A stretch of 64,000 bases of DNA from Pseudomonadota bacterium (GTDB lineage: Bacteria > Pseudomonadota > Gammaproteobacteria > Acidiferrobacterales > Acidiferrobacteraceae): the NCBI GenBank assembly GCA_021794275.1, contig JAJYRD010000071.1, forward strand, positions 1 through 64,000, read 5' to 3'. Positions 33,054-42,375 of this stretch are shown here, piece by piece (positions within the stretch are counted from its first letter, which is position 1; every line of letters begins with the position of its first letter). The position numbers and the translations under genes were made by a program. Below the pieces are notes generated by a model. It had not been told where the DNA came from. It did not search any database and saw nothing but the letters and a program-made list of their open reading frames with translations.

Positions 33054-33447
33054 GCAATTCGTCGGCCCAGCATAGCCCTCGGCATGGGCATGGGCCCTCC
33101 AGCGCCTCTGCCTGCTCCGTCGATCGTAACGGTGTGGTCGCTGCTTCAACACCTTGCGGGCGGTCGCGCCGCCCTCTGTGTGCCTTGATGAGGCAGCCAA
33201 TGGGCCGGATCCACGGCCCAACAGTTTTGCCTTAGTTCCGTCGATCGAACCGGCGGCCACGCCCTCTAGGCCCGTATGACCGCATTCCGCGTCCGGTCCC
33301 TCCCACGAAGGTCACGTCCGACCGGGTTGCGCCCCGCAGATAACCGTTCCTGCCGCGTCTGCTATGCTGAAAGGGTGGCGCGGCCTCGGTTCGCGCTCGT
33401 CGCCCGCGACGAAAGGGGATGACTTTTCTTTGGAGGGGGAGCAAGAG

Positions 33448-34131
33448 ATGGGTATGTGGAGGCGAAGCGCGGGCGCCCTTGCGGTGCTCGTGGGCGCGGT
33501 CGTGGCGGTTCCGGCGGGGGCGCACCCGGTCAATCTCTCGGTGGGGGCATCGACTCTGGGTTATGGCGTGCAGGTCTCGACCGCGCTCATCCCGGGGACC
33601 CTGGATCTGGCCGTAGGCATCAATCACCTGAGCCAGAGTCGCTCGGGGACCTACACGAATTCGAACAACAGCATCCCCTATCAGGGGACCATGCGGCTTC
33701 AGACCATACCCGTGCTGTTCAATTATTACCCATTCTCGGGCGTGTTCCGCATCACGGGTGGCGCCATGATCAACGAGAATCGGGTGACGGCCTATTCCTC
33801 GGATCCCACGGGGACGTATGTGATCAACGGACACTCCTACCTGGGGGCCGAGGTCGGCACTTTTGCCGGCAAGGCCACTTATCGACGCCTCGCGCCCTAT
33901 CTTGGCATAGGCTGGGGGAGCAAGGCTTCGCGTCACTCGGGCTTTTCCATGGGTTTCGACATCGGCGTGCTTTTTACCGGGAGCCCCAACGTCCAGTTCA
34001 GCGCGAGCAATGCCAGCGCCAATCCACGGCTGGCCTCCGATGTCGCGGCCGCGCAGGCGCAGGCCAATGCGCGCGCGAGCCGCTATAAACTCTGGCCGGT
34101 GATAGGTCTGCGCATAGGCTACGACTTCTGA
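33448..34131 (+). CDS. Outer-membrane beta-barrel protein
   Basis: Signal peptide MGMWRRSAGALAVLVGAVVAVPAGAHP; alternating beta-strand pattern; C-terminal ...GLRIGYDF. Confidence 0.7.
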   Translation: MGMWRRSAGALAVLVGAVVAVPAGAHPVNLSVGASTLGYGVQVSTALIPGTLDLAVGINHLSQSRSGTYTNSNNSIPYQGTMRLQTIPVLFNYYPFSGVFRITGGAMINENRVTAYSSDPTGTYVINGHSYLGAEVGTFAGKATYRRLAPYLGIGWGSKASRHSGFSMGFDIGVLFTGSPNVQFSASNASANPRLASDVAAAQAQANARASRYKLWPVIGLRIGYDF

Positions 34132-34177
34132 GGATTGGGGGCTTGGTAGCTTACGCGTCTCGCTCCTGGAGTTCTGT

Positions 34178-35842
34178 TCACTCGGGCCTGCGCCCGAGAT
34201 CGAACAAGGACCAGGCGAGCAGCACGAAGCCCGGCACGCCGATCGCGATTTCGAGGACGTCCAGGTAGCGGGCGACGAACGCGGGGTGTGTCACGCCGAA
34301 GATCGCAAGTCCGGTGGCCGCGAGGGTTCCACCGAGGAGTCCAATCATGATGCGACGATGGCGCACACGCATGTCGAGCGCCAGGCGGTCGATCTCGTCG
34401 GACTGTCCGCGCACCAAAAGCTCCCCGTCTTTGGCCTGTCGGAGCGTCGCACCCAGGTAGCGTGGGATCTCCGGGAGTATGTGGATCCAGTTCGGGTACT
34501 CCTTGCGGATGGCGTTCCATACCGCTCGCGGGCCGAGCTGCTCGCGCATCCAGCGTTCCAGGAACGGTTTGGCGGTGATCCACAGATCGAGGTCCGGATA
34601 GAGGCGCCGGCCGAGCCCCTCGATGTTGAAGAGGGTCTTCTGGAGTAGCACGAGCTGAGGCTGGACCTCCATATTGAACCGGCGGGCGGTCTGAAAGAGA
34701 TTCAGGAGCAGACGGCCAAACGAGATATCTTTGATGGGTTTCGCGAAGATAGGCTCGCACACCGTCCGGATCGCGCCCTCGAGTTCGTCCACGCGGGTGC
34801 CTTTGGGCACCCAGCCGGCGCGTACATGGGCCTCGGCGATACTGCGATAGTCCCGGTTCAGGAAGCCCAGAATGTTCTCGGCGAGGTAATATTTGTCGTC
34901 CGCGCTCAGCGTCCCCATGATCCCGAAATCCACCGCTCGGTACTGGCCGCTGAAGGATACGAAGATATTCCCGGGGTGCATGTCGGCATGGAAAAACCCG
35001 TCGCGGAATGCCTGCGTGAAGAATATCTCCACCCCGTCGTGCGCGAGCTTGCGAAGATCGACGCCGTTTGCGATCAAGGCCTCGCGGTTTGAGATCGGTA
35101 CGCCCGTGATCCGCTCCATCACCATCACCGAGCGGCGCGTGTAGTCCCAGAAGACCTTCGGCACATAGAGGAGCGTTGAATCCTTGAAGTTCGTGCGCAA
35201 TTGGCTCGCGTTGGCCGCCTCGTGGGCCAAGTCCATTTCGTCGTGCACGACCTTCTCGTACTCTTTCACCACCTCGAGCGGCCGCAGCCTGCGGGCGTCT
35301 GGCCAATAGCGCACGGCGAGCTGCGCCAAAGTCTGGAGTAGCGCGAGATCACGCCTCAAGATGACCTCTATACCCGGTCGTAGCACCTTGACGGCCACCT
35401 CGGTCCCGTCGTGCAAAGTGGCGAAGTGGACTTGTGCGACCGATGCAGAGGCTATGGGCGTCATGTCGAAGGTGTGGAACGACTGGGCGAGAGGCGTGCC
35501 GTAGGCGGCCTCGATGAGGGCCACGGCCTCTTCGCTCGAAAACGGCGGCACACGATCCTGTAGGCGGGCGAGCTCGACTAGGATGTCGTCGGGTATGAGG
35601 TCGGGCCGCGTCGACAGCATCTGCCCGAACTTTATGAAGATGGGTCCCAGCTCTTCTAGAGCGCGCCGCAGCCGCTCGCCACGGCTCGCGGTCGTCGGTC
35701 GCCACCGCCAGGGCGCGAGCCGCATGACGTAGGCGTAGGGCCTGAAGAGGTGGAGATTGACGACGAACTCGTCCAGGCCGTGGGAGATGAAGACCGCGGC
35801 TATCCGTAAAAGGCGGCGCGCGCGCCCGAAAGTCAGCATCAC
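34178..35842 (-). CDS. ubiB: Ubiquinone biosynthesis ABC1-family kinase-like protein UbiB
   Basis: GPIFIKFGQMLSTRPDLIPDDILVELARLQDRVPPFS; ASVAQVHFATLHDGTEVAVKVLRPGIE; FHADMHPGNIFVS. Confidence 0.96.
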   Translation of the reverse strand: MMLTFGRARRLLRIAAVFISHGLDEFVVNLHLFRPYAYVMRLAPWRWRPTTASRGERLRRALEELGPIFIKFGQMLSTRPDLIPDDILVELARLQDRVPPFSSEEAVALIEAAYGTPLAQSFHTFDMTPIASASVAQVHFATLHDGTEVAVKVLRPGIEVILRRDLALLQTLAQLAVRYWPDARRLRPLEVVKEYEKVVHDEMDLAHEAANASQLRTNFKDSTLLYVPKVFWDYTRRSVMVMERITGVPISNREALIANGVDLRKLAHDGVEIFFTQAFRDGFFHADMHPGNIFVSFSGQYRAVDFGIMGTLSADDKYYLAENILGFLNRDYRSIAEAHVRAGWVPKGTRVDELEGAIRTVCEPIFAKPIKDISFGRLLLNLFQTARRFNMEVQPQLVLLQKTLFNIEGLGRRLYPDLDLWITAKPFLERWMREQLGPRAVWNAIRKEYPNWIHILPEIPRYLGATLRQAKDGELLVRGQSDEIDRLALDMRVRHRRIMIGLLGGTLAATGLAIFGVTHPAFVARYLDVLEIAIGVPGFVLLAWSLFDLGRRPE

Positions 35843-36435
35843 TGCGCCTTAAGGCGTCGCACGCGCTGACTGAGCCGCTCCACGTCGTCCCTCAGGGTGT
35901 CCACGGCCGCCAGGAACTCGTCCATTTCCCAAGGGCGCGGGAGGGCGCGTTCCTCGTCTTGCAGGAAGGCGACCGCATTTGCAGCAAGGCGCGTGGCGGC
36001 GTATTGCAGGGACCCCCGGACGCTACGTAGACCGCGCGTCACAAACTGCGCGGGAACGTCGCCCATGACGTTTGCGAGCGCCTCTTGCCAATCCACCGGT
36101 GCGTTTTCAAAAAGCCGCTTCATGGCGAGCGCAGTGTCGACGTCTCCCTCCATCTTGAGCCCAGAGGCGACGATCTTCTGGGTCTGCTCGGGCTTTGCGC
36201 GCATGAGCGCCAAGAGCTGCGCAGCCGACCCACGTACCGTGACGTCGCAGGCATCACTGGGCGCGCGGACCAGGATGCGATCGTTCGCGAACGCAAGATC
36301 GAAGGAGAGGGCGGGCGCCTTGAGCGCCACGCCCACCGACCGACCCTTGAGCGCGGCAAGGCCCGCACGCGCCTCCGGGTCCAGGCGGAATGGCGCGTTC
36401 AGTATCTGTTCCAGGGCGAAAAGTGCGACGCGCAC
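35839..36435 (-). CDS. ubiJ: Ubiquinone biosynthesis accessory factor UbiJ (SCP2 domain)
   Basis: SCP2-like N-terminus ALEQILNAPFRLDPEARAGLAALKGRSVGVAL...; C-terminal LRDDVERLSQRVRRLK; adjacent to ubiB. Confidence 0.85.
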   Translation of the reverse strand: MRVALFALEQILNAPFRLDPEARAGLAALKGRSVGVALKAPALSFDLAFANDRILVRAPSDACDVTVRGSAAQLLALMRAKPEQTQKIVASGLKMEGDVDTALAMKRLFENAPVDWQEALANVMGDVPAQFVTRGLRSVRGSLQYAATRLAANAVAFLQDEERALPRPWEMDEFLAAVDTLRDDVERLSQRVRRLKAQ

Positions 36436-36437
36436 AC

Positions 36438-36932
36438 CTACCCCCGCTTGGCGCGGCGTGGCGCATAGAGCACCACTGAGCCCGCGATCTTGTCATGGAA
36501 GCCCTGCTTGCGCGCATCCCAGGCGATCCACAAAAACCCCAAGCCCAAGGTCGCGTAGGACACCAGGTATCCGAGGTTGCGCAAAAGCGCTTGGTTCACA
36601 CTGAGAGGGCCTAGGGTGCGCGCATCAACGAGGTGGCAGGCGAGGAGCAATTTCCCCGGCGTCCCAAGAAATTTCACCCAGAACACCACCGAGTACGCGA
36701 CCCCGAAGACGAGCCCAAGGAATTGGCGCAAGGGGTGTGCCGCCATGGCTTGAGCGAGCGCCATGACGGTCGGGTGCGTGGGCCAGCGTGATGGGGCCAG
36801 CGCCCCCATAACCGGCAGCAATACGATATTGTCGATCAGGTCCGCGGCCATGCGGCGCCAGAAGCCCGCATAGCACAGGCTCGCCGCCCTCTCATCCGAC
36901 CGCTTATCCACGGATGGAAGCGCGGCCGCCAT
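36438..36932 (-). CDS. RDD family membrane protein
   Basis: YAGFWRRMAADLIDNIVLLPVMGAL...LGTPGKLLLACHLVDARTLGPLSVNQALLRNLGYLVS. Confidence 0.88.
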   Translation of the reverse strand: MAAALPSVDKRSDERAASLCYAGFWRRMAADLIDNIVLLPVMGALAPSRWPTHPTVMALAQAMAAHPLRQFLGLVFGVAYSVVFWVKFLGTPGKLLLACHLVDARTLGPLSVNQALLRNLGYLVSYATLGLGFLWIAWDARKQGFHDKIAGSVVLYAPRRAKRG

Positions 36933-37690
36933 CAGAGCTTGTAACCCCTGTGCACGGCCACGATCCCGCCTGTGAGGTTCCAGTACTCGACGCGCCCGAG
37001 TCCGGCGCCCTCCATCATGGTCTTGAGCCCCTCCTGGTCTGGGTGCTTACGAATGGACTCCACCAGGTATTGGTAGCTCTCCTCGTCCCGCGCGACATAG
37101 CGGCCGAGCTTCGGCACGATCCCGAAGGAGTAGGCATCGTATAGGCGCCCAAGCAACTGCGATCGGGGGTGGGAGAATTCGAGCACAATGCAGCGTCCCC
37201 CAGGCTTGAGCGCCCCGCGCATGGCCGCAAGCGCGCGCTCCTTACGGGTCACGTTCCGCAGGCCGAATCCTATCGTTATGAGATCGAAGCTGTTGTCCGG
37301 AAATGGCAGCGCCTCGGCATTCGCCTGGACATAGGTTACAGGGTCGGTCACCCCTTTATCGACGAGACGGTCGCGGCCCACGCCGAGCATGGCGTCGTTA
37401 ATGTCGCTCAGAACGACAAGACCCTTATCGCCGGTGCGGCCCGCCATGGCCGCAGCCAAGTCTCCCGTGCCACCGGCCAGGTCCAGGACGCGCTCGCCAG
37501 GTTTGGCAGCGGCAAGCCCCAAGGCGAAGGCCTTCCAGGCGCGATGCAAACCCCCTGACATGAGGTCGTTCATGAGGTCGTAGCGGGTGGCGACCGACCT
37601 GAAGACGCGTCCGACGAGCCGCCCCTTCTCGCTCTCCGAGACTTCGCGGTAACCGAAATGAGTGCTGGGCTCTGTCCGCTTGTCGTCCAT
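36932..37690 (-). CDS. ubiE: Ubiquinone/menaquinone biosynthesis C-methyltransferase UbiE
   Basis: [44 protein letters not shown]...[15 protein letters not shown]...[20 protein letters not shown]. Confidence 0.97.
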   Translation of the reverse strand: MDDKRTEPSTHFGYREVSESEKGRLVGRVFRSVATRYDLMNDLMSGGLHRAWKAFALGLAAAKPGERVLDLAGGTGDLAAAMAGRTGDKGLVVLSDINDAMLGVGRDRLVDKGVTDPVTYVQANAEALPFPDNSFDLITIGFGLRNVTRKERALAAMRGALKPGGRCIVLEFSHPRSQLLGRLYDAYSFGIVPKLGRYVARDEESYQYLVESIRKHPDQEGLKTMMEGAGLGRVEYWNLTGGIVAVHRGYKL

Positions 37691-37693
37691 GCG

Positions 37694-38056
37694 TTAGCTC
37701 CGTCCGTGTCCGGCCTGTTTCAGGCGGTTCAGGTATTCGTTCCAGAGTTTGTCCTGGTGCACGCCCAAGTTATGGAGTAGATCCCAGGAGTAGATCCCGG
37801 TGTCATGGCCGTCATCGAAGCGCAGCACTACCGCGTAGGTCCCGACCGGCTCCACCCCGATGATATTGACCGACTCCTTGCCGACCTGCAGGACCTCTTG
37901 GCCTGGTCCGTGTCCCCGCACCTCTGCGGAAGGGGAATACACGCGCAGGTATTCGGCCGGGAACTCGAACCGGCTCCCGTCCGTGAATATCACCTCAAGA
38001 ATGCGGGATTTCTGGTGCAGCTTGATATCGGTCGGCCGGACCACGTTTTTGCGCAT
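37694..38056 (-). CDS. DUF971 (GBBH-like N-terminal domain) protein
   Basis: MRKNVVRPTDIKLHQKSRILEVIFTDGSRFEFPAEYLRVYSPSAEVRGHGPGQEVLQVGKESVNIIGVEPVGTYAVVLRFDDGHDTGIYSWDLL. Confidence 0.9.
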   Translation of the reverse strand: MRKNVVRPTDIKLHQKSRILEVIFTDGSRFEFPAEYLRVYSPSAEVRGHGPGQEVLQVGKESVNIIGVEPVGTYAVVLRFDDGHDTGIYSWDLLHNLGVHQDKLWNEYLNRLKQAGHGRS

Positions 38057-38088
38057 GCGTCGAGGATCTCCTAGCGCCAGCGTTGCGC

Positions 38089-38122
38089 CTGACACAAAAG
38101 CGTCATACTGTTTGTGTTGAAT
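38089..38122 (+). promoter_or_regulatory. Candidate Pho box (CTGACAC-AAAA-GCGTCAT) followed after 10 nt by a -10-like TTGAAT, upstream of phoB
   Basis: 18-nt box 38089-38106, spacer 38107-38116, TTGAAT 38117-38122; 7-4-7 layout as in the E. coli CTGTCAT-N4-CTGTCAT box. Confidence 0.6.
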
Positions 38123-38141
38123 GGGCGACAGGGAGGACATC

Positions 38142-38831
38142 ATGCCTGGAAAGATCCTTGTTGTCGACGATGAGCCGGCAATCCGCGCCATGGTCCGGTT
38201 TGCCTTGAAGCAGGCCGATTTCAGCTGCGCCGAGGCGCAAGATGCCGAGGAGGCCCAGACGCGGTTGCTGGCCGATCTCCCGGACCTCATTTTGCTCGAT
38301 TGGATGCTGCCGGGCCTGGACGGGGTCGATTATGCGAGGCGGTTGCGCCGCGAGCGGCTTACCCAGAACATCCCGATTATCATGCTCACCGCCCGCACCG
38401 AGGAAGAGGATAAGGTCCGGGGCCTCAATACCGGCGCCGACGATTTCATGACCAAACCTTTCTCCCCCCGCGAGCTCATAGCGCGGGTGCGTGCCGTTTT
38501 GCGGCGTACGGCGCCCATGGCGTCGGATGATATCGCGGCGGTGGGCGGGCTTCTTCTCGATCCCGCCACCCACAAGGTTCTCGCCGACGACGAGCGCCTG
38601 ACCTTGGGGCCCACCGAATTTCGGTTGTTGCATTTCTTCATGACCCATCCCGAGCGCGTCCATAGCCGCGAACGGGTCCTCGATGCCGTGTGGGGGAGTA
38701 ACACGTATATTGACGAGCGAACGGTCGACGTGCACATTCGACGCTTGCGCAAGGCGCTCACGCCGAGCGGTTACGACCGTTACGTTCAGACCGTAAGAGG
38801 GGTTGGTTACCGATTTTCCGGAGATCCATAG
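38142..38831 (+). CDS. phoB: Phosphate regulon response regulator PhoB
   Basis: [29 protein letters not shown]...[22 protein letters not shown]...; winged-helix HTH; followed by PhoR. Confidence 0.94.
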   Translation: MPGKILVVDDEPAIRAMVRFALKQADFSCAEAQDAEEAQTRLLADLPDLILLDWMLPGLDGVDYARRLRRERLTQNIPIIMLTARTEEEDKVRGLNTGADDFMTKPFSPRELIARVRAVLRRTAPMASDDIAAVGGLLLDPATHKVLADDERLTLGPTEFRLLHFFMTHPERVHSRERVLDAVWGSNTYIDERTVDVHIRRLRKALTPSGYDRYVQTVRGVGYRFSGDP

Positions 38832-38833
38832 GC

Positions 38834-40156
38834 TTGCATCCCGAGTTGCGGCGCGATTTGTGGGTGGCTTTGTCAATCGCCACCGCGGGCGGCCTGTCGG
38901 GGTCGGTCTTCGGCCATCCCGCGGCCGGAGTTTCAGTCGCGCTAGGCCTCGTGGTCGTGCTTCTGCTTATCAAGCTGGCGCGCCTCCATCGCTGGCTTAT
39001 GCGGGGCCGGCCCTCGCCCATCCCGGAACTCGGTGGTCTGTGGGACGAGGTCATACGCGAGGTCCACAAGGGCGATCGGGCCAGCGAACGCCATAAAGAG
39101 CGCCTGACCGGGCTTTTTGACCGCCTGCAGGCGGCAGCGAGCGCCATGCCCGATGCCATGGTCGTCCTCACGCAGCGCGATGTCATAGAATGGGCGAACC
39201 CCCCCGCCGAGCGGCTCCTCGGCCTTCACGCCGAGCGCGATGCAGGCGCGCGCATCGTCCACCTGATCCGCGACCCGGCGTTCGGCGCCTATCTGGCCGC
39301 CGGCGATTACCATGAGCCGCTGATTTTAAAGGGCCCGGTCGACCCGCTCGCGGTCATCGTGCAGATCATCCCCTTCGGGGCCCGGGAAAAGCTCGTGATG
39401 GCGCGTGACATCACGCACTTGAAGCGGCTTGAGGAGATGCGCCGCCACTTTGTCGCCGATGTCTCGCACGAATTGCGCACGCCGCTCACGGTATTGCAGG
39501 GTTTTCTTGAAACCTTCGCGGATCTTGCCGAGGCCAAAGACGACGAGACGCGTTCGGCCATCGCGCTCATGCGCGAGCAGGTCGAGCGTATGCGACGGCT
39601 CGTCGATGATCTTTTGTCCCTTTCGCGGCTCGAAACGACGCCGGCTCGCGCCCACGACGAGGCGATCGACATGACGGCATTCCTAAAGAGCCTTGCGAAT
39701 ATCGCGGCGGCGCTCAGCGCCGAGCGCGCACACCTCATAGAGGTCGAGGTGGATGGCCCCGATCTCATCGGAAACGCGGAGGAGTTGCGCAGCGCCTTCA
39801 CGAATCTCGTCCAGAACGCTGTCCGTCACACCCCGGCGGGCGGCACCATCCGCCTTTCTTGGCGCGCCGACGCAATGGAGGGACGCTTTGCCGTGACCGA
39901 CACCGGCGAGGGTATAGCCGAGCGCCATATCCCGCTGCTCACGGAGCGGTTTTATCGCGTCGACAGCGACCGCTCGCGGGCGTCAGGTGGTACCGGCCTC
40001 GGACTTGCCATAGTGGCTCAGGTTCTTTTGCGTCACGACGCGCGCCTCGTGGTCGACAGCGCCCTTGGTCTTGGCAGCACATTCACATGTGTGTTTCCGT
40101 CAAGCCGACTTAGGCCCGGCCCTCCGCCCTCGCCCATCCCTTCGTCCGCGGTATAA
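38834..40156 (+). CDS. phoR: Phosphate regulon sensor histidine kinase PhoR
   Basis: TM N-terminus, PAS-like domain, HFVADVSHELRTPLTVLQGFLET, NLVQNAVRHTPAGG, GGTGLGLAIVAQVL; TTG start. Confidence 0.93.
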   Translation: MHPELRRDLWVALSIATAGGLSGSVFGHPAAGVSVALGLVVVLLLIKLARLHRWLMRGRPSPIPELGGLWDEVIREVHKGDRASERHKERLTGLFDRLQAAASAMPDAMVVLTQRDVIEWANPPAERLLGLHAERDAGARIVHLIRDPAFGAYLAAGDYHEPLILKGPVDPLAVIVQIIPFGAREKLVMARDITHLKRLEEMRRHFVADVSHELRTPLTVLQGFLETFADLAEAKDDETRSAIALMREQVERMRRLVDDLLSLSRLETTPARAHDEAIDMTAFLKSLANIAAALSAERAHLIEVEVDGPDLIGNAEELRSAFTNLVQNAVRHTPAGGTIRLSWRADAMEGRFAVTDTGEGIAERHIPLLTERFYRVDSDRSRASGGTGLGLAIVAQVLLRHDARLVVDSALGLGSTFTCVFPSSRLRPGPPPSPIPSSAV

Positions 40157-40163
40157 TGGCGGC

Positions 40164-40787
40164 ATGCAGCTTGACGCCGTGTCCTACCACCGAGTCCTCG
40201 TCAACCTCTGGAAGCCCTTTCTGGTGTTGGTCGGGGGACTGTTCGTTCTGCGCTACCTAAAGCGTGGCCTATACCGTGCGCTCGTGCTTTTGCAGCGCAA
40301 CAGCCTTTTCTCGGTAAGCGCCCTGCATGCCATCGGGCGGTTTGTCACCGCCCTACTTTATATCCTCCTCCTGCTCGTCACTCTGCGGATCGCGGGCTTC
40401 CAGGTGAGCGGGGTGCTCGACACTTTCGCGGGATTCCTGGCGGTTCTGGGTGTCGGCATGGTCGCGGTGTGGACCATATTAAGCAATATCACGGCCACTT
40501 TATTTATGCTGATATGGCGTCCGTACCAGCTCGGCCAGCATATCGAGGTCTTGCCCGACGGCATCAAGGGCAAGGTCCTCGACAACAACCTTATGTACAC
40601 CGAGGTCGAGGAGCCCCAGGGGAGCACGGTGCTCATACCGAACAATCTGTTTTTTCAGAGATATGTGCGCCGCCTGCCATTGCCGGTCAAGTCGACGGTG
40701 ATGCTGTCCGCGCAGTTGCGCGCCGGAGTGGTTGGGACTGAAGGCGAGGGCGGGGCGTTCGAGCGCGGCTCGCCCGCGCGGGACTAG
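40164..40787 (+). CDS. Short MscS-family mechanosensitive channel-like protein
   Basis: TM segments then VWTILSNITATLFMLIWRPYQLGQHIEVLPDGIKGKVLDNNLMYTEVEEPQGSTVLIPNNLFFQRYVRR; lacks the MscS C-terminal domain. Confidence 0.82.
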   Translation: MQLDAVSYHRVLVNLWKPFLVLVGGLFVLRYLKRGLYRALVLLQRNSLFSVSALHAIGRFVTALLYILLLLVTLRIAGFQVSGVLDTFAGFLAVLGVGMVAVWTILSNITATLFMLIWRPYQLGQHIEVLPDGIKGKVLDNNLMYTEVEEPQGSTVLIPNNLFFQRYVRRLPLPVKSTVMLSAQLRAGVVGTEGEGGAFERGSPARD

Positions 40788-40794
40788 CCTGACC

Positions 40795-41619
40795 GTGCAC
40801 CCGCCCGGCCGCGCCAGGACCCGTCCGTCTCCGGATTCCTCGCCGCGCCTGCGCAACGCGTGGGCACCGAGCATACGCCAAGCCCTCGCCAGTCGGGTCA
40901 TGCTATCGCTCATGCTCGGCCTCGCGGGGGTGGCGAGCGCGTACGGCAGCAAGGGACTTGCCGCACCCAAGCATCGCTTGAGTGCGCAAGCGGGGCTAGG
41001 TTACGAGGCGACGACAGGTACCAGCAACACGCGCACCCTGGATACCCGCGACCGGGTCCGCTACGGGCGGGCGCTCTGGCGTCTCACCGGGAGATTGAGC
41101 TACGACTACGCCTCGAGCCTCGGGCTCGTGAGTGCCAACCGCTTGGTCGTGAACTTGAAGGGCGCCCACTACTTCACCGGCGAGAAGGAAAACTTCCTGC
41201 TCCTCGCCCTACGCTACGATCGCAACCCCTTCGACGGCTACCAGCACTACCAGGTCGAGTCCGTGGGGGCGGGCCACCGTTTCCTGCGCCACGGCCCGAT
41301 GCGTCTCAAGGTCGATGGGGGCCTCGGTTTCCGCCAGAACTACTATCTTCTGGGCGGCCATGATAACGTCCCTTTGGTGCGGCTCGCCGCGGATTATCGC
41401 TGGCGCATTGGGAAAAAGAGCATATTCAGCCAAAGACTCGCGGTGCTCGCCGCGACCACGGGTACATTACTCACTTCGACTACGGGGCTCACCGCCCCCA
41501 TAAGCGGGAAATTCGCCCTTAAGGTCTCCGAGGTCGTCGATCACTACACGAGCACACCCCCGGGTTTCAAGCCCACGTCGACCTTCACGACGCTGAATCT
41601 CATATACTCTTTCCATTGA
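40795..41619 (+). CDS. DUF481 family outer-membrane protein
   Basis: Signal-like segment then LSAQAGLGYEATTGTSNTRTLDTRDRVRYGRALWRLTGRLSYDYASSLGLVSANRLVVNLKGAHYFTGEKENFLLLALRYDRNPFDGYQ; start uncertain. Confidence 0.82.
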   Translation: MHPPGRARTRPSPDSSPRLRNAWAPSIRQALASRVMLSLMLGLAGVASAYGSKGLAAPKHRLSAQAGLGYEATTGTSNTRTLDTRDRVRYGRALWRLTGRLSYDYASSLGLVSANRLVVNLKGAHYFTGEKENFLLLALRYDRNPFDGYQHYQVESVGAGHRFLRHGPMRLKVDGGLGFRQNYYLLGGHDNVPLVRLAADYRWRIGKKSIFSQRLAVLAATTGTLLTSTTGLTAPISGKFALKVSEVVDHYTSTPPGFKPTSTFTTLNLIYSFH

Positions 41620-41647
41620 CGCCACTTGAGCGCCGACCGCGACAGTT

Positions 41648-41977
41648 ATGTACAAACGCCGTGCCCGCCTGATTTTCGTGTCATCGACGCCGGATTTGGC
41701 GGCGCGCGCGGTACGCATTGCGGCCGCCCTCGGCGGCTCTTGGATCGAGGCGCGGGCCTGTCCCATGGGCACGGCACCCACGGACTGCGATCTTCTCGTG
41801 ACCCTGGACGCCACGGCCCTTGCGGCGCATCAGTGTGCCGTGCCCGGATATCGCCATGCGCACTGGCCGTTGTCGCCATCCAGCAAGGACGGCGACATCG
41901 CGTCTCATGTCGAGGGACTGATTGGAGGCATGCGCCTTCTTGCTCGTCTTGACGCATCGGGCGCCCCTGGCGCCTGA
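41648..41977 (+). CDS. Degenerate low-molecular-weight phosphatase/ArsC-like protein lacking the CX5R loop
   Basis: RARLIFVSSTPDLAARAVRIAAALGG...DLLVTLDATA...YRHAHWPLSPSSKDGDIASHVEGLIGGM resembles LMW-PTP/arsenate reductase layout; nucleophile Cys position is Ser. Confidence 0.5.
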   Translation: MYKRRARLIFVSSTPDLAARAVRIAAALGGSWIEARACPMGTAPTDCDLLVTLDATALAAHQCAVPGYRHAHWPLSPSSKDGDIASHVEGLIGGMRLLARLDASGAPGA

Positions 41978-42160
41978 CGCGGTGCCCGCAACGGCTGCGG
42001 TAGCTATCCTGCGAAGGGATCGAGGCCTCTTCGATCGACATCCTCCTCGCCCCAAAGAGACGAGCTTCCTTCCCGCCAAGGCGGCCTTCCGGCACCGCTT
42101 CGATGCGCCCATTCCCTTGGGTTAGCGCCCGCTTCACAACCTATGCCGCGAAACAGACTG

Positions 42161-42178
42161 CCCCAGCGTAAGCTGGGG
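42161..42178. other. Short hairpin CCCCAGC-GTAA-GCTGGGG (7-bp stem, GNRA-type loop), role unknown
   Basis: Perfect inverted repeat in the intergenic region upstream of the porin. Confidence 0.5.
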
Positions 42179-42277
42179 AGAAAGGAATCCTCGTCCTTAT
42201 GGCGCCTAAGCGCGAGAGGGCGAGGAGGATCAATTCATGGCCAAGCGGCCCCCCGCGTCGTGACAAAAGGGACATGC

Positions 42278-42311
42278 CTGTAACAGTCGTGTCACAAATG
42301 GCTCCTATGAT
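42278..42311 (+). promoter_or_regulatory. Pho box (CTGTAAC-AGTC-GTGTCAC) with 10-nt spacer and TATGAT -10 upstream of the porin gene
   Basis: 18-nt box 42278-42295, spacer 42296-42305, TATGAT 42306-42311; same geometry as the E. coli phoA promoter. Confidence 0.75.
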
Positions 42312-42375
42312 GGCGCCGATCGTCAGAGCAGGCTCGGGTCTGCCATCGGACTATTCACACAGCAGCGGGGGGAGT

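Noticed and set aside
33054-33390. Possible IS5-type transposase remnant in the intergenic region
   Set aside because: Only a vague resemblance in one minus frame (DHTVTIDGAGRGAGGP...), too degraded to support.
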